Origin: Mesostigma viride
Taxonomy: Eukaryota; Streptophyta; Mesostigmatophyceae; Mesostigmatales; Mesostigmataceae
Direction of reading: 5' to 3'
Assembly (NCBI GenBank): GCA_009746045.1
Contig: RPFO01000184.1
Location: 64,001-128,000 of the forward strand
DNA length: 64,000 nucleotides
Part shown: positions 1 through 10,999 of the stretch, piece by piece
Position numbering within the stretch: position 1 is the stretch's first letter
Layout of the letters: every line of letters begins with the position of its first letter
Notes under the pieces: model-generated
Database searches by the model: none
Told to the model about the DNA's origin: nothing
What the model saw: only the letters and a program-made list of their open reading frames with translations
Program-made: the position numbers and the translations under genes

Positions 1-2
1 CG

Positions 3-1184
3 GCTAAATTGTGGGAGGGCACCACACCGCTGTATGTTAGGACACCCAAGATGTGGGAACCTATTGTGGGCAAGAAGTTCATGAGGTTGGTGAAGGCTGT
101 GGATGGGACCGTGGCCGGGCCGCGGGCGTGGCGCAAGAGTTTAGAGCGCCTTCTACTTAACCGCGCACGCATGATGTACAGCGACCTGGACCCCTCCTTG
201 TTTGTTGGTGTCTGGAAGGGGGAGCTCGTGTTTGTTTTCGTGCATGCCGATGACTGTGACTGCCTGGGGCCACGGGAGTGGATTGTGTGGTTCCATTCGC
301 TCGTGCACTCAGTGTACCCTGTGGGCAAGCTCGTCTTTAGGGAGCCGGGCAAGATCGTGCCCTTCATGGGCATGGACACTATTCTCGATCACGATGAGCA
401 AGGGCAGTGGGTCATGTTGCTGCATCCTAAGGGTAGCTATGTCCCCGACCTGGTCAAGGAGGTCATGGCCCGCACTGGGCCTATCCTTCCCTCTGAGTGT
501 GGTGCGCTGCGTGGCAAACTCAATTGGCTTGCGTGTACCACGAGCCCTGACTTGGCTGTCCTTAGTCGGTTGACAGACGATGTTCTCTGCTTGTTGGCCC
601 GCCCGGTTGTAGCTGAGTATGTGCAGGCCTCACCGGGGTTGGTCCTGCAGGGTGTTGACTGGGACAAGCCCATCGAGCTAGGGGCTTATTGTGACAGTTC
701 TTTGGATGCGCGGGTGCTCACCAAGATGCGTGGTAGGTGTGCGGCTGTTAGCTATATCTCAAACGCTGACCAATCTGCGCCATCCTCCATCTTTGCGTGG
801 TTCTCACGTCTACACCGCCGTGTGTATGTGGGGTCGGACACCGCCGAGGCGCGTGCGTATTGCGAGGCTGCAAGTGAGCTCGCGTATTTCCACGCGCTAC
901 TCTGCTGGATCCTCAAGCTGGGCGGTCTCACCACACGCATCGATCGCGTCATGCGCACCGACAGCCAAGCGCTGGTGGACTTCATTGAGAACCCCTACGC
1001 TCGCACGAGAGACCTTGACTTCCTCCGGGTGAAGGAATTTTCTGATGCGCTCCATACCGAGCACGTGGCAGGCGACCAGAATTGCTCGGATGCTCTTACC
1101 AAGCTCTATAGCTCCGCCAAGGCACAGTATACTCTTCTTAGGCACCAAATGAACAATATGTCGCTGGGTCAGCCACGGCACTAG
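3..1184 (+). CDS. Ty1/copia-type pol, reverse transcriptase end plus RNase H (5' partial)
   Basis: The reading frame is open to the left edge of the window, so this is the C-terminal part of a longer polyprotein. The RT active site appears as HADD (in VFVHADDCDC) where copia elements normally have YVDD. Next comes GALRGKLNWLACTTSPDL, the usual copia connection block (normally G-x-L-x-YL-x-x-TRPD). RNase H follows, with candidate acidic residues in AYCDSS, DTAEARAYCEA and MRTDSQALVDF, and a final DALTK motif. A copia pol copies element RNA into DNA. No stop or frameshift interrupts it, so the copy is fairly young. No LTR is recognisable in the 3' flank. Family assignment is fairly secure; the non-standard HADD may reduce activity or mark a divergent clade. 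Confidence 0.75.
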   Translation, partial: AKLWEGTTPLYVRTPKMWEPIVGKKFMRLVKAVDGTVAGPRAWRKSLERLLLNRARMMYSDLDPSLFVGVWKGELVFVFVHADDCDCLGPREWIVWFHSLVHSVYPVGKLVFREPGKIVPFMGMDTILDHDEQGQWVMLLHPKGSYVPDLVKEVMARTGPILPSECGALRGKLNWLACTTSPDLAVLSRLTDDVLCLLARPVVAEYVQASPGLVLQGVDWDKPIELGAYCDSSLDARVLTKMRGRCAAVSYISNADQSAPSSIFAWFSRLHRRVYVGSDTAEARAYCEAASELAYFHALLCWILKLGGLTTRIDRVMRTDSQALVDFIENPYARTRDLDFLRVKEFSDALHTEHVAGDQNCSDALTKLYSSAKAQYTLLRHQMNNMSLGQPRH

Positions 1185-1904
1185 TTGAGATGTCGTGGAG
1201 TGTGAATGGCCCCTTGACTCGGGTTTTACCTTGGTAGGTTTTCCCGGTAGCGATGCTCTGGTGTAATTTGTTTGGCTGGGGATTACCCTCCAAAACCATG
1301 TGGGGCCTAAGGTGCGTTCATGATGGCAAGGCCTGCGCGGCCGTAGTTCTTACAGATTTGAGTACGCAGTCCTATTGCCACATGAAAAAAGAAAGGGCTG
1401 GAGTTGCAATCTGTTGCTTGACCGAAATGCGTGTATAAACTGGTGCATGCATAATGGAATGTAAATCTGTGAAACAATACTCACAATTGCTGCACACAGC
1501 TTGTGTACATGACCATGGTGGCAGTATAGCCAAGCTGATGCATTATAACTAGTGGTCGCGCTGACTGTTGAGCACTGACTGTCGGTCAGGCTGTTGAAGT
1601 CGTGCCAAGGATTGATGAGATAAAACACCCCTTCAGCGGGCAGACGAATACGGCAATATTCCCTGCTAATGGATATTTGTAAATGGTTCTAGAAGCGTCT
1701 AGAAGCATTGTGCAACGCTGGCGTAACGCTAGTTCAGTGTGCCTCTTGGAAATCGCTAATGCACATGAAATGTGATTGGTGCAATGACGATAAGGCCTAT
1801 CGCAATCTTGGGGTTGCACACATGACTTGTAACCATATAAATTGATAATAAACCCAGGCACCTAGTGCCGCATTCTTGCAAGCATCATTCTCAATCTCAA
1901 CTCC
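1185..1904. other. Non-coding flank of the copia element
   Basis: No convincing gene. The short open frames here have no recognisable composition or motif. The 3' LTR of the preceding element would be expected here, but I cannot delimit it because its 5' partner is outside the window. Confidence 0.4.
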
Positions 1905-2360
1905 ACCGGCATGCCATACACTGTCATGCACCATGCCATACATAAACACATATGCAGGCAGCCACCACCATGCCATACATACAATGTCATGCATCATCAT
2001 ATGAGATGTAAAATCCTATCTATCTAAAGCTCTTGAGACATGCATGCAGGCAACCACCGGCATGCCATACACTGTCATGCACCATGCCATAAGCACATAT
2101 GCAGGCGGCCACCACCATACCATACATACAATGTCATCCATCATCATATGAGATGTAAAATCCTATCTATCTAAAGGTCTCGAGACATGCAGGCAGCCAC
2201 CACCATGCCATACATACAATGTCATGCACCATGCATGCCATAAACACATATATGCAGGCAGCCACCACCATGCCATACATACAATGTCATGCACCATGCA
2301 TGCCATAAACACATATATGCAGGCAGCCACCACCATGCCATACATACAATGTCAATGCAG
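1905..2360. repeat. Satellite-like tandem repeat (about 130-bp and 65-bp periods)
   Basis: The block is built from variants of GCAGGCAGCCACCACCATGC followed by CATACATACAATGTCATGC. From 1905 to 2190 two longer units of roughly 130 bp are visible, each ending in the GAGATGTAAAATCC segment. From 2191 the unit contracts to exactly 65 bp (starts at 2191, 2256 and 2321). The tract abuts the transposase relic on its right. Open frames across it are repeat artefacts. Confidence 0.8.
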
Positions 2361-3085
2361 CACGAAATGCATCATTGTTAAGGACATTGAAAGGGATACC
2401 AGCAGAAATAAAACCCTTGCACAATGCAAGGTCCAGCTGCAGCTTATCCAGCTTCATCATCTGCGGCATGGTCAGGCCCTCCTCGGACGCCTCAGGTCTG
2501 CTCGAGCTGTGCTGTTGTGAAGAGCCAACCTGGGCGTCGTGCCACTCAGAGGCGCTGCCCTCCACGAGGCCATCCCAGTTGAGTCGCTGCCCGGCGCTTG
2601 GTCACGAGCTCCATGTGGTCCGCTTGGCCACGCCTCTGAAGGTCCTTGGCCCTGAAAATCCCCTGCAAATACGCCCTATATGCCTTCGGCGGATTGGGGC
2701 AAGGCTTCACATCCCGGCACCAAGGCTTGCCCACGATGTGGAGCTTTGCCCTAGTGGCGCTCCCCTTCCAGGTAATGCCGCACTGAAGGCAGGATTGCTT
2801 GTAGTTGTTCGTCAGCAGGCCGCTCACTACAATGCGCTCCTTCTTGACGAACTCCCAAACGGCAGCCTTGTCCCGCTTTGCATCACCATCCCACTCGTCC
2901 CCACTGTTGTCGGGGCCAGTAGGCTCCTCGTCCCCACCGTCATTGTTGTCGGCATCATCATCTAGCTCCAAGCTAGCAAGATGTCGTGCTCGGGCGTCTT
3001 CGTACTCCGTATCTGACATGTCATCGTAGTTTATTCCGAGGCCAGGTTCCTTGCCTCGACCGTGCGCCATCGCTCTACTTTCCAT
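2287..3085 (-). pseudogene. hAT-like transposase N-terminus (BED-type finger plus DUF659-like start), truncated
   Basis: On the minus strand an acidic N-terminus starting at ATG 3085 (or 3070) leads into a segment with CLQCGITWKGS and, about 20 residues later, a His and Cys, as in BED-type zinc fingers of hAT transposases. After a frame change near 2550-2565 the continuation reads ALCKGFISAGIPFNVLNNDA, a good match to the start of the DUF659/hAT core, where a small helix precedes an LPF-x-x-V block. The frame then runs into the 65-bp satellite and the catalytic domain is absent. I infer a dead N-terminal relic. The BED and DUF659 calls come from motif memory, not a search. Confidence 0.5.
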
Positions 3086-3289
3086 GCAGCTAGTAAATGC
3101 CAGCACTGTGCTATCAAACTGCCCGGTACAAAGGCAGCAGCACCTGTGCCTTTTGCATGTTTAGTGTTCGGCCTCAGGCCTCAGCTTCGGTAGCGGCGGT
3201 TACTTTTGGCGCGCAAGGCTGTCGGCTGCATATGAGCTACGCCAAAACTAGCTCTGGCGCCAAATTCCGGTGCCGGGCGCCGTATAATC

Positions 3290-3425
3290 TGCGAAAAATA
3301 CGTATTATGCGCCGTATTTGCGTTGAGAACGCAATACGCGTATTTCTAGTACGTTAGTACGCCAAACCCCGCCGTATTGTATAATACGGCGTATTTACCG
3401 TATTATACGGCGTATTGGCGTTCCC
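3290..3425. repeat. Short palindromic AATACGGCG repeats
   Basis: Several direct and inverted copies of AATACGGCGTATT and CGTATTATGCGCC occur over about 130 bp, next to the hAT-like relic. Sub-terminal arrays of short repeats are typical of hAT element ends, so this may be the remains of that element's terminus. No transposon end or target duplication could be fixed. Confidence 0.45.
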
Positions 3426-4094
3426 TGGCGGTTACCAATATAGGATTCCTACAACTATATAGGTTCAACCTTCACTGACCCCTGGATGACGTATCATCCT
3501 ATACATTCCTACTGAAGGGTTATTGTGCTCCGTGGCGCCGGCCCCCCGCCCCAATAAATTGTCTGGGTGATCGAGCTTATATACTCCGGGGCAGATTCTC
3601 CCCAACTGTGAGGACGACATTAGGACCGGCCTATAGCTCGAATAGATAAGCTACGACCAGTGGTCCACCCTGCGACGTTACTAGCTACCGCAAGTACCAC
3701 GCCCTGCACGGTGCCGGCCAGCCCTAATAATGATTAATCAAAGAATCAAGTTATTAATTAAACACGTGATCCCGTCATGGCCCGGGGTCCGACGCAGCAC
3801 CGAAGTGCTTTTATTTCAATCCCTGCTCAGTGTGCACCACGGGTAGGGGGGCAGCGAGCCCCCGGCCCCTACCCTCATGCCACAGCCCTTAGTAATTGGG
3901 CATGCGGCGAGTCTCGAGAATTTAGGATATCTTCTTGATGCTCTGATTCTCCCCGGCCCGTCCTCGATATCATGCATGTACCTATTGCCGCCTGGTGGGG
4001 AGGTGTACGTGGATCACCCTCCATGGCCACAACGGCTGCCGGGCAACTCATGGTCCTGTGGCCCCTATAGTGGCCCCTAAAATTAAGTAGTTAG

Positions 4095-4215
4095 TCAATT
4101 GAATTGAATTGAATTGAATTGAATTGTAACATAACTCCGTTGGGAGTATATGTAGCACATAGCCCCTGAGAGGGGGGCATATGGCCGATCATACATCCTA
4201 AGCTACTTCCTGCAG
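4095..4215 (+). repeat. Direct repeat, also at 4595-4712
   Basis: The stretch beginning with five GAATT units and continuing through TAACATAACTCCGTTGGGAG and a TAGCACATAGCCCCTGAGAG segment occurs twice, about 500 bp apart, flanking the (AAAT)n tract and the 135-bp palindrome. The second copy marks the left edge of DNA absent from the partner arm at 31 kb. Confidence 0.7.
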
Positions 4216-4319
4216 TTAGTCAATTACTGTTATATAATAAGCTAGTCAACTTCTTTGAGTTATAAAATTAGATAACTAGATAGACCGGCAGATTAGCCAG
4301 GCCAACTACACCATTGTCA

Positions 4320-4418
<99 letters not shown>

Positions 4419-4420
4419 AT
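4320..4420. repeat. (AAAT)n microsatellite
   Basis: About 25 tandem AAAT units. The corresponding point of the inverted partner arm (31241-31442) holds a different simple tract based on TTAATTTA and then TTTA units, so the microsatellite evolved separately in the two arms. Confidence 0.95.
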
Positions 4421-4432
4421 TGATAAATTAAT

Positions 4433-4567
4433 AGACACATGACTGCGTCACGTGAGCATAAGTCCTCAGCTAGGTGGGAGGGGAACATCCGAACATGGGA
4501 ACATCCATTCCATCCCATGTTCCCCTCCCGCTGAGGACTTATGCTCACGTGACGCAGTCACGTGTCT
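4433..4567. mobile_element. 135-bp near-perfect palindrome, MITE-like
   Basis: The ends are AGACACATGACTGCGTCACG and its reverse complement ending GTGTCT. The arms continue through GAGCATAAGTCCTCAGC, and the centre holds a second inverted pair (GGGAGGGGAACAT and its complement). A second copy lies at 31103-31240 in the partner arm. It has no coding capacity. The size and structure suit a foldback element or MITE; TTAATTAATTAA next to it may be an expanded target site. Confidence 0.6.
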
Positions 4568-5046
4568 AATTAATTAATTAACCCGAACATGGGATGGGAT
4601 TGAATTGAATTGAATTGAATTGTAACATAACTCCGTTGGGAGTATATGTAGCACATAGCCCCTGAGAGGGGGGCATATGGCCTATCATACATCCTAAGCT
4701 ACTTCCTGCAAGGGTGGGGATGTAAAGGACCCTCGCTCTAGGTGCACCAGGGCACTTGCATCCCCATGATCTTCAAGCTATGCCCAGCGAAGGGGGAGCC
4801 TGTCATGGGGGGCCGGGAAGATCAGCATATCTATACAAAAAGCTAGGGCATGGCGTCTCAGCAGAGAGTTACTCCCTGCATGGGCACTGCATAATTATAT
4901 AAAGCTAGGCATCATCTGGAGGGTGGCTCATCATAGGCACACATGTACATGACTAAAAAGGCTAGGCCTAAGCTGGTATAGTGCCTGTAGTAGGCGGGCA
5001 TGTACAAGGCCACTGTCTAACTATGCTACACTACTGCTGTATTCCC

Positions 5047-6430
5047 CTAGGCTGGGGCTGGAGTTGCTGGGGCCGCGGTGGTCGAGGGGGTCGCTTGCCA
5101 GGGCTTGTGGCCGACGTAGATGGCCGCCCCCTTCCAGTACACCGGCTGGCACGCCTTGGTCTGCCGGAGCTGGAGGTAGGTCGGCCATAGCTCCCGTCGC
5201 CGTTGTTGCTGTGCCAGGGTCAAGTCGTCGTCCACGGTGAAGGGAGTATTCTCGAGCCGCTTGCGGCGTCTGAGAAACGAAATCTTGTCCGCTGGGCTAT
5301 CAAAGATGAGAAGAAGCGGAGGCGCCCCTGCCTTACCCCGCGCGCGGGGAGGCGGTGGGCGGTCAGCTTGATCTCACCAAGAAGGCCCATGCGTGCAAGG
5401 ATTTTGCTCTCAAACGCACGTGCAAGCTTCTCGGAATTCTCACCTTCTTCCATGTCGAGGTTCTTGAGTATGGCGTTGAGGCTGCGCTTGGCGAGCTCGG
5501 CCTCCTCGCGGAGGTCAAGCGTCTGCCGCTGGAGCTGGGCTGCGACGGCGGAGGTGGTGGAGGTGGTATGTTGCTTAAGCATGTCCGCCCAGGTCGTGAT
5601 GGGAGGAGCATCGCCGGCCAGGCCAGCCGGGGCTGGCTTGGCGGCAATGTCCTTCACTGCCTGGGCGGTGAGGCCTGCTGTGTTCTGCAAGACCTCGATA
5701 GCGATTTCATTATCCTTGAGGCGCTGGTCGATGTCGCGGAGCTGGGCGGTGATGGAGTCGGTGGAGGCGGAGGGGGGGGGGGGGGAGGCGAGGAGGGTGG
5801 CGGTGGCGGTGGGGATGGTGGGGAGCTCAGCAGCCAGCGTGCCGCCAATTGCCGCCACATCTGCGGCAAGAGGGGTCACGTGCTGCTCGAAAGCTTCCTT
5901 GAGGAGGGTGCGGATGGTGGCTTCGGTGGGGAAGGTGGGGGGGGCGGTTGGGAAGCCCAGATCTCGGATTCGGAGCGTCCAACAAGGGAGCAGAGGGCGA
6001 AGCGTTGGAGCTTGGGGCGACTCATGCGGTGAAGGATTGGGAGAGCCTCGGCGGGGTCGACAAGCTTGCCGTCACCAGGCCAGCGGCCACGGTTGTGGGA
6101 CGTGAGGTACACGCACAGGGCTAGAAGCGAGGCGTGATTGCCGGAGAACACGTCTTCCATGAAGGCTCCTGGGCTGCGTCGCAAGAAGCCGGAGCTGTTG
6201 ACGTCAAAAGAGGTCTCTTCCCAGTGCGGCTCAGCAGAGCGACTGCGCTTAGGTTCAGGCGATGCAGATGGCGAGGCGAGCCCGGGAGGCTGGGCGAGCA
6301 CCAGCGCACGACTAGTGTCACCGTTGCCATCTGGGCCGGTGCGCGAAGCTGCAGCCGAAGCTGCATGCGTATTTTCATTGCCTAACGCATTCGCCAGGCT
6401 GCGTTGCGTTGTTGTGCGTTTGCTCGTCAT
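5047..6430 (-). pseudogene. LINE ORF1-like nucleic-acid-binding protein relic
   Basis: Reading the minus strand from 6430, a Ser/Pro-rich N-terminus leads into a helical region (5220-5879) with a heptad-like stretch around QLRDIDQRLKDNEIAIEVL. Then comes a C-terminal segment with FRFSD and, after a frame change near 5220, LAQQQRRRELWPTYLQLRQT. That order (coiled coil, then RNA-binding fold, then a basic Q-x-x-R-R-x-LW-x-Y helix) resembles ORF1 proteins of L1-type LINEs, which coat the element RNA. Two frame changes are needed to join the parts, so this copy is probably dead. The opposite strand is also open for long stretches because of high GC; the minus strand is preferred for its ORF1-like end. 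Confidence 0.4.
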
Positions 6431-6716
6431 AATAGCAGTTCGCGTAATAGCTGCAGGCTGGTCACAATACTGCGTTACAGCTGTAACCGTTTATAGTAGC
6501 AGATGCGCCTAGAAAAGATGCATCGGTTGCAAGTGATCTGACGGAATTTGGGGCCCAGACGCGAAAGTTCTGAGCTCCGCCGTCAGCCATGGCTACCTCG
6601 TGGCTCGTGGCTCGTGGCTGGGATGGGATGAATCATGAATGATGCTAGCTATCTAGTGGCCTAGTTACAGGGTTGTGGGCACCACGGCCCGAATCGCTAT
6701 GAATGCCATTATTACG

Positions 6717-7064
6717 CGGTCACACGCGGAGCCCCCACAGACTTGGGGGTGGTCACCTTCATCATCACTACTTGCCATCTATCCTTGTGAACCATCTGCC
6801 TCCATAAGACAGACAAACCAGGAGGCTGCCCGGATGTGAGCCCGTCTCGTCTAGGGTAGCACATGTCCATGCCTAGTCTATCGCAGAAAGCCCGCGGGTG
6901 GCGGCCCTACCGCGCGCGGCCTGGGGCTGCCACGCCAGGAGAGGACATGACGTCCAAGCTGGGCGGGCTTGGTGCTAGCTAGTCTATCTGATGTGTCTAC
7001 CTGATCTGTGCGGGCCAGGTGCCTGGCTAGGCCCAGGCTCCAGAGCCTAAGGATGTGGGAAACA
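6717..7064 (-). pseudogene. 3' end of a LINE ORF2 (C-terminal tail)
   Basis: The reverse complement carries a degenerate GLAGHLARTDQVDTSD segment followed by a W-R-Q-M-V-x-K-D-R-W tail, the same C-terminal block seen in the LINE copies at 14.5, 16.6, 19.9 and 22.9 kb. The inverted partner copy is at 30635-31000. No RT motifs remain. Confidence 0.55.
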
Positions 7065-7321
7065 TTAAGGGCAAATCAGCGTACAAATCCTCATTAACCC
7101 TTTTAAAATGTAGCAACTCAGTCCTAAAAAACTGAAACGGACTGAGTTGCACATCTTCGCACATATATATGTTTGTCTATGGCCTAAAAACAATTTCCGG
7201 CTACCCCTTGGTACCAAGCACACATTTATGTTGAATTTCTTTGGGGACATGCCATTGGTCCCACATCTATGACTTTTGGGTGCTATAAATAGCACCAACC
7301 CCTGGGGGGTACGGAAAAATG

Positions 7322-8495
7322 GGATTTGCTCAGACAATGCAATATCATCCTCAAGAACTTTGAGGTGGGCAAGCATGACACCGCACAAGCGCTTACCGAG
7401 GCCTTGCGGGGTCCCGCGTCCCTGGGGGTGCTGCATAGCTGTGCCACAACGTGACAATTGCTAGGGCCATTCGCCTGCCAAGCCCAGCTGGCCTGGTTCT
7501 CGTCACCATGGCCACCGTGAACGACCAGAAACGGGTAATGGGAGCCCGTCGTCTGCTCAAGGGCACCCTCATCAGCATGGATGAAGACTACACCCGGCAC
7601 AGCTGGCGGCGAGGAGCAAGTGCTCGAATCACGAGAAGGTGGTGGTGGCACGAGCCGGGTACGTACCGGGGGGTAAGCGTGTGCAGCTGCGACAGTTGCC
7701 GGATGGTCGTTTTGGTGCTTACCGGGGTGGTGTCCGTGTAGTAGACACCGACACTGTGGAGTCTCGTGAAAAGCAGACGGTAGAGCCTCGTCACAAGCGT
7801 GCTGCCCCTGGTGGTTCCAGTAAGTAGACAACCCCATGCACTCGTCGGCTCGCGGCTAACAGGCTTCAGGGACAGCCTCTAAATAGTCCCCCGTTCCACT
7901 ACCATGCATGGGCCTAGTCGACAGAGACACATGGTGGTGCCGGTATCTCGGGCTCGAACAGCTCTCAGCAGTAAGATCAGCAACACACAAGGCATGCTAT
8001 ATTTTCTACGCCTCTGCGTTGCGCAATCATCCCCGAATACCCAAAGCAGGCGGCAGGCTCGCATCCTCCGCCTGCAGGACAAAACCAGTGCGATGAAAAG
8101 CACTATTCCCCCCATTTCCCTCCCCTTCGTTCCATCCCCACCCCCACCTTCCGCTGTGCAATCCACCCCCATCCTCCATGCATCGCCGTTCTCCCTTGTT
8201 GGGCCAGCAGGCAACCTTGGCCCTCGCGACTTTCAACGCACGTACATTGCTAGCAGATGGCGATCATAGCTACCGGGTAGAGGAGCTCGTTGCCTTTTGC
8301 ATTGCACATCGTGTGTCTATTCTAGGCGTGCAGGAGCATCGTCGCACGGTGCCAGTTGGCACGGTGCGCACTGATCGCTTGGCAGGCGGTTGGCGTTTGT
8401 ACTTTGCAGGCAGTGGGACGCCAGGCCAAGGTGGTGTTGGCCCGTTTTGTGTTCGCCGCTGGCGGCTGCCAGCCTCAGCACGCTTCAGCTTCTAA
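7322..8495 (+). pseudogene. LINE fragment: end of ORF1 and start of ORF2 (AP-endonuclease)
   Basis: From 7322 the plus strand reads through NIILKNFEVGKHDTAQAL and, after frame changes, a block with KRVMGARRLLKG and MDEDYTPAQL, an ORF1-like C-terminal domain ending at 7827. After a gap, 8178-8495 encodes LALATFNARTLLADGDHSYR, then SILGVQEHRRT, the first two motifs (N and QE) of an exonuclease/endonuclease/phosphatase-type LINE endonuclease. The frame ends at 8495, before the catalytic D and H motifs. The copy at 28118-30080 extends further 5' in ORF1, so this one is 5' truncated. Confidence 0.6.
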
Positions 8496-8757
8496 CCCCA
8501 CGCCTTATGGTGGCACATTTCACCTCCGTTGAGGGGCGGTCTTAGCACCACCTCACGGTTGGGGTAGGTTACGCACCCCATAGTGGTCTAACCCAGTTGG
8601 AACGCGAGAAGTTCTTCGAGGACTTGCATAATCTTGAGGGGGCTACCCCGGCCCGCCACTTCTTGGTTATGCTGCTCGATGCCAGCTGAATGCCGGGAAT
8701 ACGTCGGTGCTCATATCTATGATCTCCCCACGGAGTTATGTTATAATTTCATTTATC

Positions 8758-10957
8758 CGGCGGAGCCCATTTTCGGAAGAACCAAAGGTTCGAAGAAAGG
8801 GCGAAGCCAATTTAGTTGGAGAGGTGCGTGAGAAGGGGGATGCACGATTAGCGTTACCATTGGAGGAAACTTAGCCGACGGTGGATCTGATTTTAAAGTT
8901 TTTGCATCTGCGGCTGTAGTGGTACGGTCAGTTGAAAAGGGTCTAGTTTTTTGGGAAACTTCAACCGGCGAGTAGACCATCAACCGAATTTCTGCAAACG
9001 GCTAGTTGTATTTTCTGCAAACGGCTAGTTGTATTTTCTGCAAACGGCTAGCATGCGCCAAAGCCCAGATTCCCAGATTCGCTGTCAAGCCTGCGTCCAG
9101 GTCCGCACTCCGGCTCGCCCGTCACGAAGGTGTCATCCTACCCTATAGCGAAGCTTCGGAAGCGAAGCCATAAGAAAAAAAAATACCGCCAAGGCTGCAT
9201 GCCATTGAATTCGTCTGCACAGGCTGCATGCGATAGCAATCGGACTTCATCGGCAATTCATCAGATGAGAATGTTTAGAGGCATTCATCATTTCATTTCT
9301 TATGTGTCCATGAGCGTCCGGTCCGGCGGCACGTCTATTTGACTCGCATCTACAGGTGCGCTGAATCCGATATGTCCGATATGTTGCCTTGGGCGCCCTG
9401 ACTAACATCAAGATTATAGGGTTCCTGAAGGGTTGCAGCTCTCTTCACGTGCTGTCATCAATTGATGTGCGTCTTCCTTCGTGCTGCTCATTACCGCATC
9501 GCATTTTGTAATGCATTCTTTATGGCATGTCGGGATTGCGTTTCATTCAGGCCATCCGCTATCGCGCGCCTGGATTTCCAACTACCCGCGTATATTCGCC
9601 GGTACCGTGGCCCCTTCGCCAGGCCCTCCGCACGCGGGCCATGTACCACGCACCTTGAGCTCACATTTTCCGTTTAAAATATACCGAGCCTCCCGCAGAA
9701 CGGTGCGTTGTGCCATCCGCGCATGCAATGTCTTCTTTTGCTTCGTTACCATCCTTCTTTTCATTCCCAGCATTGAGTTAGTTAGGGGAAATGCTGCTGG
9801 AATTTGCAACTTCTCAGGCTCAAAGGTGACATGCAAGTCTCGTGATAATACAATGTCTTCTTTTGCTTCGTTACCATCCTTCTTTTCATTCCCAGCATTG
9901 AGTTAGTTAGGGGAAATGCTGCTGGAATTTGCAACTTCTCAGGCTCAAAGGTGACATGCAAGTCTATTGATAATACAATGTCTTCTTTTGCTTCGTTACC
10001 ATCCTTCTTTTCATTCCCAGCATTGAGTTAGTTAGGGGAAATGCTGCTGGAATTTGCAACTTCTCAGGCTCAAAGGTGACATGCAAGTCTCATGATAGTA
10101 TTGATCTCAGTGCATATAGGGAAAGCCCATGTTAGAGTCATCCTCAAGGCTAGTCAACTCACAATTAACTGACACTACGCCCAATTGGTGTCGGACTTCA
10201 GTTGGTCCTTCTCGTTCCACGTCACAATGAATTAAATAATTGAACTCGTGCTCAGTCCCGGTGGGTAGTCGCGTGGTATTCACCCCCGGGGCCGGTGAAT
10301 GGATGGGTGGGCCGGTGCAATCTGTCCGACCGGATTATTAAATCTATAGCAAGGAGCCCGACACTACTTGGGAAAAGAGACAGCAAACGCGGATAACTAA
10401 TTAATTACACTCGTGCTCCCGTTAATTCATTAAGGTGCTCCCGTTGGGGAGTCACGGATCATTAAACGCGGATAACAATCGTGCACGCCATATGACAGGA
10501 TGAGCCTGACTAAACTGTTACCAGGCGGCAGGGGCGTAGGTTACATTAGTTTAGCTAGGATTTTGTAGGTAGTTTTTTTCGCGGCTCCGCTACAGTATCC
10601 ATGACCCCCACGTGTCCATGGAACTGACGGACTTGTGCTACATGATGATTGATGTGCTACATGTCCTCCCAATGTTATAATTGAATTTGACGTGAAAGTT
10701 ACAACGCACGTTAAAATTTAATTTAACGTGATAGTTACCACGCACGTTACTTTATTTAATTAATTTTATTTTTTTCAAGCAAAGCACCTACTGTCACGGA
10801 GTTTATGACCATCCTTCTCCAACTTCACCTCATCTGCCTAGGTGGTTATCGCTCCTAACGGGGGGGGGGGGGTGGGCCGGCGGCGTGGCGTGGCGCGGCG
10901 CGGCGGGGTGGCGGGGCAATACTCACTTGACTGTTCTTCCGAAAATGGGCTCCGCCG
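8758..10957. mobile_element. 2.2-kb element with perfect 25-bp terminal inverted repeats, non-autonomous
   Basis: Positions 8758-8782 (starting CGGCGGAGCCCATTTTCGG) are the exact reverse complement of 10933-10957. The mirrored arm near 27850 lacks the whole insertion: sequence equivalent to the ATTTAT before 8757 runs straight into the equivalent of about 11000, giving a natural empty site. No transposase-like frame is present, only short open frames and a 125-bp tandem repeat. A clear target duplication is not visible, and about 42 bases right of the inverted repeat are also missing from the empty site, so the true right end may be near 11000. Confidence 0.7.
9726..10100. repeat. Three tandem 125-bp units
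   Basis: Units start at 9726, 9851 and 9976 with CAATGTCTTCTTTTGCTTCG and are nearly identical to GACATGCAAGTCT at the end. The array lies inside the 2.2-kb inverted-repeat element. It has no coding capacity. Confidence 0.95.
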
Positions 10958-10999
10958 ACGAAAGTTTTAACGTGAAAGTTACAACGCACGTTACTTGAT

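Noticed and set aside
5203-6105. 300-codon plus-strand frame and a Gly-rich neighbour frame
   Set aside because: Opposite strand of the ORF1-like relic; Gly/Ala-rich composition comes from GC-rich low-complexity DNA.
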